This document shows, in pieces, positions 1 to 7,278 of a stretch of DNA of 13,823 nucleotides. Every line of letters starts with the position of its first letter. The first letter of the stretch is position 1. This DNA is from Bdellovibrionales bacterium (lineage in GTDB: Bacteria; Bdellovibrionota; Bacteriovoracia; Bacteriovoracales; Bacteriovoracaceae). Position numbers and translations under genes: made by a program. The notes under the pieces were generated by a model. That model did no database searches and was not told the DNA's origin. It saw only the letters and a program-made list of their open reading frames with translations. The DNA lies in NCBI GenBank assembly GCA_023250775.1, contig JAHFAA010000049.1, forward strand, positions 1-13,823, written 5' to 3'.

Positions 1-495
1 GACGAACGACTGAGCTTGATGGCATGAATATTTTGGCAGAAAAAATAACACCCAGAGACAAAAAGTAAGATATGGGCCAATGCAGAAAAGGATACAGATG
101 TAAAAATGCCTGCGCTTAACACAAGTAAGGCCGCATATGTTAGATGGTAAAAAATGGTCTTGGGCACGAGTTTCCTTAAAATTCGCGATCCTGCTCGAGC
201 GTCATTATATGATGCATTCTAATCTATCTGAGCAAGGTTTCCATCTAAAAAAATTCTTCTTTTTGGCCCTGACGAAAAGATTTACCCACTGCCAACCTAG
301 GATATGCGGAAGAAAATGACGAGGCCCACGAGCAATGGGCCCAATTTTTCAAAACTGAGTAATTCCACAGGATTAGTCCATGATTTCAAAATGTTAACTC
401 AACAACATTTTGCGGATTTTAGCGCCAAAGTAGCGCCAGAAAATTTTCAAACTAAAATTGAATCCGGCAAGATTATTATTATTCAAACTGATTGG
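1..495 (+). pseudogene. Decayed plus-strand coding sequence, function unknown
   Basis: No intact gene is present, but protein-like stretches occur in all three plus-strand frames and follow one another. Examples are a frame ending at the TAA at 66-68 (ELDGMNILAEKITPRDKK), an adjoining frame from about 49 (IWANAEKDTDVKMPALNTSK), a stretch around 297-350 (YAEENDEAHEQWAQFFKTE), and a frame open from 304 (GLVHDFKMLTQQHFADFSAK, then KIIIIQTD). Stops and frame changes separate them. This is the pattern expected of a gene that has accumulated indels, and I do not recognise the family. The tail converges on and slightly overlaps the end of the minus-strand repeat protein at 479. It could instead be one or two small unrelated ORFs; the decayed-gene reading is an inference from residue composition only. 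Confidence 0.35.
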
Positions 496-1813
496 CGAAA
501 ATTTTGTCTTCGAGTACACCGCCTAGAACCCCCCATACAGCTAGAGTTCTGCCATTTTGATTTGTTGCAATTTGAGCAGCATCAATTGACACAACGTTAT
601 TAGATATAATTTCAGGTGAACTCCATCCGTTGCCAGCTACATATTTAGTCGCCTCTAAATTCACTTTACTCCCATCCCATGATGAAAAAATTGCAATTGC
701 TTCACCATCTTTGTAATAGGCAATATCAAGACCATCTGAGTTACATCTGATTGTGCTTGCAGTTCCCCAACCAACATTGGAGGTATAGAAGTTCACAATA
801 GCACAATAGTCACTTCCAGAATACTGATCCCAAGCGGCCATGGCATTTCCATTTGGATTAAAAGAAATTTTAGGATGACCGGCATCACCTGTTGAACTCT
901 CAAGTAGTGTTGCGCTTCCCCATCCAATGCCACTGAGATATTTATTGGCATAAATGCTGTTGTAGCTGCCATCATTCTGACGCCAAACTGCAATGGCTAC
1001 ACCATTCGCGTCTATTGCTACTTGGGGATCACCAGCACCTTGATTACTACTCTCGATTAGAGTTGCTCCTGCCCAACCACCGGCAATGGTAAAATAATTG
1101 GCATATATACTTGTGGCGACACCATCCGACTGAGTCCAAACGGCAACGGCATCACCATGGTCATTCATCCCTAAATCGGGCCATGAAGCATCCCTGATGT
1201 TATTTTCCACAAGCGTGGCCACTCCCCAACCGACACTCGAGGTAAAGTAGTTTCCATAAATGCTCGTATATGTACCGTCATTTTGTTGCCATATTGCAAT
1301 AGCATCTCCATTACTTCTTACTGCAATCATTGGCAGATATGCATCACCGGTATTATTTTCAACCAACAAAGATGGCCCCCAGCCACTACCGAACGTATAT
1401 GTACTAGAGTAAATACTCGAGTATGTCCCATCACTTTGTATCCAAATAGCGATGGCATTTCCGTTTGGATATATGCGAATCTGAGGTGCGCCCGCCTCGC
1501 CAGAATTGCTAGACACTCGAGTAGGTGTTCCCCATCCTGTATTAGTATTGTAATAATTTGCATAAATTTGCCGTGAAAGAGGCGGGCATTGTTCTCTCCA
1601 AACAGCAATACCATTACCATTTGGGTCGATGGCCACTTGGGGATTGTATGCAATACCACAATTGTTATCTATCAAGCTCGCGACTTGCCACTTCTTAGAA
1701 GATGAAGAAATTGCATCCTTATTTGCTTCTTTGGTTCCACAGTAAGTGCATACTAAACAGATGACCAAGTATAGGCTTAGATAGCACACCCTTACATATA
1801 TCTTAAATAGCAT
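479..1813 (-). CDS. Secreted protein of eight ~51-residue repeats (probable beta-propeller)
   Basis: This 444-residue protein begins with a basic-hydrophobic signal segment (residues 1-25, YLSLYLVICLVCTYC). Export is likely. A lipoprotein anchor at Cys25 is possible, but the residue before it is Tyr, so the lipobox is poor. The rest is a tandem repeat. The tryptophan of the GWG-like motif recurs at residues 42, 94, 145, 196, 247, 298, 349 and 397, a period of 51-52 (48 for the last). Each unit reads roughly GWG..TLVE, then D-x-NG-x-AIAVW-x-Q-x-DG, then SIYANYF. Strand-rich units of this size and number suggest a seven- or eight-bladed beta-propeller; ligand and role are unknown. The start at 1813 lacks a clear Shine-Dalgarno; ATCCGAAAA lies just upstream, as it does before the lipoprotein gene at 9197. 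Internal ORFs in other frames here are repeat shadows. Confidence 0.82.
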   Translation of the reverse strand: MLFKIYVRVCYLSLYLVICLVCTYCGTKEANKDAISSSSKKWQVASLIDNNCGIAYNPQVAIDPNGNGIAVWREQCPPLSRQIYANYYNTNTGWGTPTRVSSNSGEAGAPQIRIYPNGNAIAIWIQSDGTYSSIYSSTYTFGSGWGPSLLVENNTGDAYLPMIAVRSNGDAIAIWQQNDGTYTSIYGNYFTSSVGWGVATLVENNIRDASWPDLGMNDHGDAVAVWTQSDGVATSIYANYFTIAGGWAGATLIESSNQGAGDPQVAIDANGVAIAVWRQNDGSYNSIYANKYLSGIGWGSATLLESSTGDAGHPKISFNPNGNAMAAWDQYSGSDYCAIVNFYTSNVGWGTASTIRCNSDGLDIAYYKDGEAIAIFSSWDGSKVNLEATKYVAGNGWSSPEIISNNVVSIDAAQIATNQNGRTLAVWGVLGGVLEDKIFANQFE

Positions 1814-1908
1814 AATTTATTTTCGGATTTTCATAAAAGAAACTTGAATGTAGATGCCCCTTTAATCTATCTATCGCCCAGTAGTCGTACAACTATTCAC
1901 AATGTTTT

Positions 1909-1959
1909 TTGCATCTATCGAGAATTAAAGTAAAGAGAGAGTTGGCGCGCAGGAGAGGA
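1909..1959 (-). repeat. att-like direct repeat, distal copy of the tRNA-Leu 3' end
   Basis: Positions 1909-1930 match 9291-9312 at 21 of 22 bases (core ATCTATCGAGAATTAAAG). Positions 1941-1959 match 9325-9343 at 17 of 19 bases, and the latter lie across the 3' end of tRNA-Leu including its CCA. The poorly matching middle differs by 2 nt in length. The rest of a tRNA is absent to the right of 1959. On the minus strand the order is tRNA 3' end then downstream flank, as at the intact gene, so this is a direct repeat. This is the layout left by an element that integrated into the tRNA 3' end. The mismatches imply an old event, or an independent duplication of a leader sequence. Confidence 0.6.
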
Positions 1960-2081
1960 GGGCCCGAGACAGAAAAAGGAACATCAACAGACCACAACCG
2001 ACATAATCAAAACACTGAAATTATTCAAAACCATTAACCGCCTTCTCGTCCTTTTTTGCCAGCTCTTTTCAATTTTTGCAG

Positions 2082-2107
2082 ATTCTGGTCCAGATTTGGT
2101 CCAGAAT
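2082..2107. repeat. 26-bp imperfect palindrome, ATTCTGG...CCAGAAT
   Basis: The arms ATTCTGG and CCAGAAT pair perfectly; after one mismatch three more base pairs form, closing on a 4-nt loop. The element lies 33 nt past the stop of the STAND gene. On the minus strand it is not followed by a T-run, so it is not a good intrinsic terminator for that gene. The plus-strand 19 bases at 2086-2104 recur with 16 matches at 9256-9274, next to the other att-like repeat. That suggests a protein-binding site, such as an integrase arm site or an operator. Confidence 0.45.
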
Positions 2108-2140
2108 TTTCATAGATGTGATAAATCTGAACATATCTGC

Positions 2141-4870
2141 CTACTTCGTTTTAGCTTGTTGCCTACTACTCCTCAACTTAAGCTTTTTATTAATTGCTAT
2201 AGTGTTTTTTTTCTTCGGCCGTCCAATTTTACTGTTTGATGAATATACATATCTTTTATCTTCAATAATTCCTAGTCCCTTCCCCCAGCTTAACAACACT
2301 TTAATTACATATGAAGCGCTGCCATCTGTTGATAAGGATGGAAGTATACGTTTTATTTCAAACATTAAATCTCCTCCGTTCATAACAACTTTCCAAAAAT
2401 CACTAAGCGTATCTTTGAATAAACCTGAAGCATCTTCAATAAATTCATTTTCATCTGCTACGAGTAGTACATTTTCTTCAATCCATCCGCCATTTTTTAA
2501 ATCTGAATATGCTTTTTTTTCGTTACTGTTTAATTCTTCTAAGTTGAATTCTCCAATCAACGAATACAGCTCCACAAATTGATAAGATAGTGAAAAGCGA
2601 TAATTGGGAATATAGATACCACTTCCCCCCCGGCGCCCCTTGCCTTTAATGTTTGTCAAATTCCCCAGTGTGTTTACTATATCGTCTCGGGTTAAATCTG
2701 GAATAGATATCTTCCCTGTTTGTTTATCAATATTAATAAACATCAAAGTTTGCATCCAGCTGAGTAGGGCCTTGGAATAAGCTTGCCATGTTTCAAGACT
2801 GGCTTCTACAAAAGGAAATTCCATTACTAAAATCTCGGGGACAGTTTGTAACGAAATTGAACTTTCTTTCAATATTAGATTCAGAATACCTGTTACTGCT
2901 TCATTTTTTGCTAGCTCACGTCTTAAATGATCACCAAGCCGACCCTGCTTAATCACATCAAGTATAATCTGTGGGGTTTTCCACCCCCCCTCCGTTGTTT
3001 CGACAAGGTTAAGTGCTTTCCACTCTCTCACTATATTAAAAGCGGTGCCTTTAGTTGTACTTGTTTCCTTTTGCACTAAATCTGTGTCGAATTTTGGATG
3101 TGTGTAAATTTTTAAAAAATTTCGAATGACTGTATAAGCAGATAATCGATAAAGAGTTTTCTGTTTCAATTGTGGCAATTTTCGAAAAAGCACAAACTCT
3201 TTAAGTACGTCGTTGTAGGTGTCGTAAGTAGATCCCGAAAGTCGAATTAATCTTGTTCTTGTCAAATGATCAAGCATTCGTTTTAAAAGGGGGTCTTCAT
3301 CAAAAACTTTATGCAATTGATGATAATTTGCTGGTAAGTTCTGAATGATTCTTGATAAATAATCTAACTGAACTTCATCAAGGCCAGAGAGTTCCTCATT
3401 AAAAAGATCATCCAATCTTAAACCTGTGGCAATTAATTCGCTTTGAGAGATGCCTGCATTGAGTTGATTGATAATATGGGCCATAGTTCTTTTAATCAGC
3501 CATGGAAATCCTTGAGAAAACTCAATCACATAGGAAAGAACTTCTTGGTCGATACTACTCCCCCATGCATCAACTATTTTTCTCACGAGTAACACTGTTT
3601 CGGCTTTATCAAAGTCCTTCAATGTAAAGCTTTTTGAATTCGCATTAATTTTATCTAGCGAAATTTCTGTCTCATCATAGGTTGTAAGTTGATCATTCTT
3701 CCTAGCAATAATAGTCACGATCTTTTGTGAGTAATTGGACAGCAAAGAAAAAAGACTTTCATAAGTATCAAATATTTCTTTTCTGCTAAAGGTAGATTCG
3801 AATTGGTCCACAAAAAAGAGGGCTTTACAAGTTAGTGAATCTGAAAAAATTCTAATTTGCTCATTAACTTCTCTAAAATCTTTTGCAATATTCCTGGCCC
3901 CCGTGAATCCTTGAATCAAAAGAAAGATATCTAGAGCAGCTTTAATATCCCTCGAATCATGTAGTTCAACTTTATTTCGTCTTTTCTCATATCTATCAGC
4001 GAGCAATGCCATCAATGAGCTTTTCCCTACTCCCGAACGGCTTTTGATTTGAAGAAGCGATGTATTGCTGCTTGCAATCTCTAATTCTATTTGTTTAATA
4101 GTCTCAGCACGACCAACAAAGTATTTTGGCGATGCAGGAAGCTTGTAATCTGTCCAATCTGCACTTAGTTGTAACCCTGACCCAATCACTCTTCCTTCAA
4201 TCTGAGAAGATTTTTGATTTGTACTGATTTCTTCTAACTCTTGCAATTCTGTAACTTGCTCACAAATCTTTTTAAGAAATGCTGCTTCTGAGACAGCGCT
4301 ACCATTTTCATTAAATATTATGAAACTATTAGGCGTACCATGTTTATCGGACCTGCAGATAAGTACCTTAAATATTCCCGAGTCAGTTATTAATAGATAA
4401 TCTATAACTTTAACATAGCCTTTGGGGATACTTCTTTCTAGCATTTCCGTTTTTGGTAATGCTAACTTTTCATTTATCAAAAGAAAGAGTTTATTTCCAC
4501 AGTATTGTTTTATATTGAGATTACCCAATTGGTTAAAATAATCTTCCGCTTCAGGTGAAAAAGAAGAGGTTGACACAAATAGACCGTGAACTTTTTTTTC
4601 AATTATACCCAACGGGAATAATTTCCCAACAAATGCTGCTACATCTTTTCCTGGAATTGTATTCTCGTGTGCTTTCGCTTCAGCAACAAGCATTTCACTA
4701 GTAATTTGGTTCTGCCCTTCAATATCATACTCAAGGCTATTTTTTTTCCTACGTATATCTATCTTATACCCCAACTTCTCAAACAATGTTTTTAGTAAGC
4801 CTTCGAATAGCAGTCCCTTGTAATATCTTGAGTTAGCATCTGTTTGATCCTTGTGAAAAAATAAAAACAT
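2141..4870 (-). CDS. Mrr-like nuclease fused to a STAND-type NTPase (putative defence protein)
   Basis: This 909-residue protein has an N-terminal PDDEXK restriction-nuclease fold of Mrr type. It shows a conserved FEGLLKTLFEKLGY helix (residues 22-35), catalytic Asp49, and the Glu64-Ala-Lys66 pair in LVAEAKAHE. A linker of about 110 residues leads to FVGRAETI (251-258) and a P-loop ending GVGKSS (280-285); the usual first glycine of the motif is Ser277. Walker B reads ALFFVDQFES (350-359), the VDQFE form seen in nSTAND1-type NTPases. A GFP motif (454-456) follows, as in STAND helical domains. The C-terminal half carries winged-helix-like segments (about 600-650 and 850-885) and a basic tail with GRPKKKN, resembling an AT-hook. 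Known antiviral STAND proteins (Avs) also carry N-terminal nucleases, so a phage-sensing suicide nuclease is a reasonable inference. The start has AAGGA about 10 nt upstream. It is last in a run of four minus-strand genes. Confidence 0.85.
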   Translation of the reverse strand: MFLFFHKDQTDANSRYYKGLLFEGLLKTLFEKLGYKIDIRRKKNSLEYDIEGQNQITSEMLVAEAKAHENTIPGKDVAAFVGKLFPLGIIEKKVHGLFVSTSSFSPEAEDYFNQLGNLNIKQYCGNKLFLLINEKLALPKTEMLERSIPKGYVKVIDYLLITDSGIFKVLICRSDKHGTPNSFIIFNENGSAVSEAAFLKKICEQVTELQELEEISTNQKSSQIEGRVIGSGLQLSADWTDYKLPASPKYFVGRAETIKQIELEIASSNTSLLQIKSRSGVGKSSLMALLADRYEKRRNKVELHDSRDIKAALDIFLLIQGFTGARNIAKDFREVNEQIRIFSDSLTCKALFFVDQFESTFSRKEIFDTYESLFSLLSNYSQKIVTIIARKNDQLTTYDETEISLDKINANSKSFTLKDFDKAETVLLVRKIVDAWGSSIDQEVLSYVIEFSQGFPWLIKRTMAHIINQLNAGISQSELIATGLRLDDLFNEELSGLDEVQLDYLSRIIQNLPANYHQLHKVFDEDPLLKRMLDHLTRTRLIRLSGSTYDTYNDVLKEFVLFRKLPQLKQKTLYRLSAYTVIRNFLKIYTHPKFDTDLVQKETSTTKGTAFNIVREWKALNLVETTEGGWKTPQIILDVIKQGRLGDHLRRELAKNEAVTGILNLILKESSISLQTVPEILVMEFPFVEASLETWQAYSKALLSWMQTLMFINIDKQTGKISIPDLTRDDIVNTLGNLTNIKGKGRRGGSGIYIPNYRFSLSYQFVELYSLIGEFNLEELNSNEKKAYSDLKNGGWIEENVLLVADENEFIEDASGLFKDTLSDFWKVVMNGGDLMFEIKRILPSLSTDGSASYVIKVLLSWGKGLGIIEDKRYVYSSNSKIGRPKKKNTIAINKKLKLRSSRQQAKTK

Positions 4871-5050
4871 TACAGCATCCTTTTAAATTAATGTTTGGAG
4901 TTTGCAGGACAAAAGAATTAAGCTCCCTTTCCTACAATCACACGATGGTTCTTCTGAAGGATCAGGGCAGATTAAATATTTTACTCTAACATAAACTTTC
5001 ATTGTATTTTTCCATCAGTATTTATAGCGCTTGGCTAATCTGCTTTTCGG

Positions 5051-5437
5051 CTATTTATATATGTCCAGCTTTCCCGCCATCGCCTTTCCCGAGCTTGGCC
5101 ACTTCCCGGGTTCCACTCCTTCCATTGCCTCTAAAAACCTGTATAAAACTGGTCGTTCTCGCGATGGTTCCTCAACAAACAACTCTTCATAAGCAATCAA
5201 AATGAGATTATTTTTATCAGGGAATCTTTTGCGGGTTTTTTCCCCAGCTCGCTGAAGAGCGCCTGGGGAATCAACTTGCCTGAATACACACTTACACCAG
5301 TGTTTAATTTCAGCCTCAACCAATCGTTTATCTCTCCGATTGTCATTTCGAACGAGCTGATAATAAAAGAAGACTGTTGCTGCTAACAATCCGTACTGAG
5401 TAACAAGATATTGCGTTTCAAAAGATGACATTGGCAT
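5051..5437 (-). CDS. Small single-helix membrane protein, unknown function
   Basis: This 128-residue protein has one hydrophobic helix near the N terminus (about residues 11-28, YGLLAATVFFYYQL), followed by a charged, probably cytoplasmic domain rich in Arg, Lys and Glu with one CKC pair (48-50). I do not recognise the family. The start at 5437 is supported by GGAAG eight nt upstream; a second Met lies at residue 3. The Shine-Dalgarno is inside a small palindrome (5442-5456). The gene sits 180 nt before the STAND-nuclease gene and 147 nt after the zinc-ribbon membrane protein, all on the same strand, so a shared role is plausible but unproven. It overlaps a plus-strand ORF that I take as a shadow. 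Confidence 0.65.
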   Translation of the reverse strand: MPMSSFETQYLVTQYGLLAATVFFYYQLVRNDNRRDKRLVEAEIKHWCKCVFRQVDSPGALQRAGEKTRKRFPDKNNLILIAYEELFVEEPSRERPVLYRFLEAMEGVEPGKWPSSGKAMAGKLDIYK

Positions 5438-5441
5438 AAAC

Positions 5442-5456
5442 TATACTTCCAGTATA
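5442..5456. promoter_or_regulatory. Palindrome over the ribosome binding site of the 128-residue protein
   Basis: TATACT and AGTATA form perfect 6-bp arms around a 3-nt loop (TCC). The Shine-Dalgarno GGAAG (minus strand, 5446-5450) overlaps the loop and one arm. It could be a small operator or a hairpin that limits translation. Confidence 0.35.
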
Positions 5457-5506
5457 CCTGCATTGATTCTTAAAATGATGAGATTCTTTGTCAGCATAAT
5501 TTCCGT

Positions 5507-5537
5507 CTTACACCTTTAACATTTAATATATTGTCAA
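5507..5537 (-). promoter_or_regulatory. Weak promoter candidate for the 128-residue protein
   Basis: A perfect -35 hexamer TTGACA (minus strand, 5532-5537) is followed after 19 nt by TGTAAG (5507-5512), a poor -10 at a long spacing. If used, the STAND end of the cassette could be transcribed separately from the regulator. Confidence 0.2.
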
Positions 5538-5584
5538 ATAATCTCAGCAATATTAATTCAAAATAATAATTCTATATTCTCTTT

Positions 5585-6085
5585 TTATGATGCCTGAACA
5601 ACAGCACTACAATTGTTACATTGTAATATTTTTTTCTTCATTATAAGTATCCAGCCAAACAACCCGCCCACAAACGATGAAATGAATAGGAAAATTGACA
5701 ATCCCCCACTAAAGGCTGCCCCAAGCCCCATTCCTGCTTTGGAATACTTATTGTCGTTTTCTGCTAATCTAACTGCTTCTTTCTGCTTACGCGTTAACGC
5801 TTTAAGTTCTGTTTCATCAACATTTTGAGCCAATACTATTTTCTCTATGATTTTTTCAGGTATTTTAGCCTCTGATAATGAGGTTCTAATCTCATTAGCT
5901 TTACGTTCTACAGCATCTTTTGTCACAGTACCTGTAGAAAAAAGTAGAAGCACTCCAAAAAGCATCCCCAAGACGGATGGACAAAGAAATATGTACCCAA
6001 TAGCAACGACAGGTCCGCTCATTCTATATTTATTCTTGCTTTCGAGGGTTCCTTTATCGCAAATTTTACAAGTCGTTCCCTGCAT
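5585..6085 (-). CDS. Two-helix membrane protein with split zinc-ribbon cysteines
   Basis: This 166-residue protein starts with CKIC (Cys6, Cys9) and ends with CNNC (Cys156, Cys159). Between them are two long hydrophobic segments (about 24-50 and 119-149) separated by a charged helical domain of about 65 residues (KDAVERKANEIRTSL and onward). With both termini on the same side of the membrane, the two CxxC pairs could form one zinc ribbon joining the ends. That is an inference from topology. The start has GGAGA at a good distance. It lies 35 nt after the regulator gene and 147 nt before the 128-residue membrane protein, probably in one operon. The exact family is not recognised. Confidence 0.75.
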   Translation of the reverse strand: MQGTTCKICDKGTLESKNKYRMSGPVVAIGYIFLCPSVLGMLFGVLLLFSTGTVTKDAVERKANEIRTSLSEAKIPEKIIEKIVLAQNVDETELKALTRKQKEAVRLAENDNKYSKAGMGLGAAFSGGLSIFLFISSFVGGLFGWILIMKKKILQCNNCSAVVQAS

Positions 6086-6120
6086 GATTTTTCTCCGGTA
6101 TTTTTTGCCTATTAAATTTT

Positions 6121-6728
6121 CTATTTTTTGCTAGCATGGTCGTTCTCAATTTCTTTAACCAAAGCACCAATATCTTTCCTCAGCGACTTCATTTCGCTTC
6201 GTATTTCCATCTGAGTTATCCAACTAATCATGAAAATGAAGCCAACAACAAGGACACCCCAATGCTGAATTTTATTATCAAATTTACTTTGATGTTCATT
6301 AATCACTTTTACAATTTCATCGCCAAGTTGCGGTGACTCATTTGTTTCTAAATCAGCTTCAATTTGATTGGCCTCGATGTATTTTGCGTAATATTCCTTG
6401 ATAAACTTGGCGGCATGACAGTTTGAGCGATTGCCAAATTCGAGAACTCCCTCTCTTTTACCAACCAATTTTAAAATTTCCATGGTCTCGGCCAAGTCTG
6501 GAATATTGGGTTCCCGCGTTTAAGGATGCGGCCCAAAGTTGTTCCGTTAATACCTGTTTTATTCACAATATTTGTCTTGCAGTAATTTTTTGGAAGATGC
6601 TTGGGAACAGAGGCTTTCAGATACTCTTTGGTATTTTTGATCACGATATCTTTTAGAATTTCGCCAACACTTTCTTTGCCACTCACAAAAAACTTCTCCA
6701 CATCACGGACAACGAACAACCACCACAC
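6121..6728 (-). pseudogene. Frameshifted XRE-like HTH regulator with a membrane-anchored C terminus
   Basis: Two overlapping frames join into one sensible protein. The upstream frame (GTG at 6728, or a later GTG) reads KTNIVNKTGINGTTLGRILK, then RGN. At about 6505-6515 it must switch frame to continue NIPDLAETMEILKLVG. Together these give a typical lambda-repressor-like helix-turn-helix with the usual NP-x-x-x-L-x-x-x-x-x-x-L tail. Without the switch the upstream frame stops after WPRPWKF. The downstream frame (end at 6121) continues with a linker of about 65 residues, a membrane helix (WGVLVVGFIFMISWITQ) and a short charged, possibly coiled-coil tail. The frame change is a one-base indel near CCCAA, so it may be a true mutation, a sequencing error or, less likely, recoding. 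The first gene of the run leading to the STAND nuclease, it has a 31-bp palindrome upstream, which suggests autoregulation. The N-terminal start is uncertain because no good Shine-Dalgarno is seen. Confidence 0.65.
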
Positions 6729-6756
6729 ACTTAAATATTCAACAAGTCATTATTAC

Positions 6757-6787
6757 AAATATCAGAATGGAATTCATTTTGATATTT
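6757..6787. promoter_or_regulatory. 31-bp near-perfect palindrome, probable operator of the HTH regulator
   Basis: The outer arms AAATATCA and TGATATTT match perfectly, and 13 of 15 base pairs are complementary; the other two are G-T. The centre is the A at 6772. It ends 28 nt upstream of the GTG at 6728, which is where the promoter of the regulator gene should be. Length and symmetry fit a dimeric HTH repressor site. A second, smaller palindrome, GATAATTATC, lies at 6810-6819 and may be another site. Confidence 0.6.
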
Positions 6788-6850
6788 CAATTTGAATTTC
6801 AGAAAGTCGGATAATTATCTGATTTTACGGACAAAAATCTTGCGTTTTAA

Positions 6851-7115
6851 TTTTTTCTCTCTATTTGTTGCGGCAAACTTTTCACCAAGAAGGAATATTT
6901 GAGTAATCAAAAACAGCAAAACACGAATGACGGATTCGACATTGTCACCCCATTTGCGGAGATTGCCCGGAGCATTTTTCAGGGAATCGTAGAACTTGGC
7001 CTGGTACAAGGAGAATAAAAAAGGCCTGTTCATCAATCACCAGATCATGGCAGACAAGACCCAGATTTTATTTTGGGGAAGTGAAGTTTTGGACCCCGGG
7101 CCGCGCGTGCGTTGA
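6851..7115 (+). pseudogene. Decayed 3' end of a plus-strand gene
   Basis: A frame open from 6851 reads CGKLFTKKEYLSNQ, then NDGFDIVTPFAEIARSIFQG, up to a TAA near 7015. The adjoining frame takes over with LAWYKENKKGLFINHQ, then KTQILFWGSEVLDPGPRVR, and stops at TGA 7113-7115. The two parts overlap around 6990-7015, so a single indel would restore one reading frame. A strong intrinsic terminator begins 22 nt after the stop, which supports this strand. A TTG at 6899 with AAGAAGGA just upstream could act as a start for the first part. No family is recognised. The minus-strand ORF over the same bases (6815-7036) looks like a shadow. The 5' part of the gene is missing. Confidence 0.45.
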
Positions 7116-7136
7116 TTGATTGGTTTTTGAAAAAAT

Positions 7137-7170
7137 GCCCTGGAAATTAATGTTCCAAGGGCCCTTTTTT
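7137..7170 (+). terminator. Intrinsic terminator, probably bidirectional
   Basis: GCCC-TGGAA pairs with TTCCA-A-GGGC (one bulged A) around a 7-nt loop, followed by CCTTTTTT. On the other strand the hairpin is followed by ATTTTTT, so it can work both ways. It insulates the toxin-antitoxin genes from the decayed gene upstream. Confidence 0.8.
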
Positions 7171-7278
7171 CGGAGTTGTACTAATATGCCGTGTTTTCAA
7201 TAAGATAACCAAACAACGTACCATATATATTACATATGTTCTATATACAGTACTTGTGTTAAAATAAAGGTGTGAACG

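Larger units (their letters stand above)
1814..2140. other. Gene-free stretch holding a tRNA-derived repeat and a dyad
   Basis: These 327 bases contain no convincing gene. They hold the leader of the repeat-protein gene, a partial copy of the tRNA-Leu 3' end with its flank (1909-1959), and a 26-bp imperfect palindrome (2082-2107) just beyond the stop of the STAND gene. No intrinsic terminator with a T-run is visible on the minus strand. Confidence 0.6.

Noticed and set aside
479..1813. A CRISPR array or DNA-level satellite in the repeat-protein gene
   Set aside because: The repetition is at protein level with diverged DNA and no spacers; it is a coding repeat.
1941..1970. A second, complete tRNA gene at the distal repeat
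   Set aside because: Only the 3' acceptor end and part of the T arm are matched; no anticodon or D arm follows.
2076..2582. A 168-residue plus-strand frame
   Set aside because: It is antisense to the STAND gene and made of low-complexity Ser/Phe/Leu runs, typical of a shadow.
6500..6515. Programmed frameshifting in the HTH regulator
   Set aside because: No classic slippery heptamer with a downstream structure is evident; a plain indel explains the break.
6815..7036. A 73-residue minus-strand frame starting NRPFLFSLYQAKFYDSLKN
   Set aside because: The plus-strand frames over the same bases look more like protein and end at a terminator on that strand; no good ribosome binding site was seen for the minus frame.
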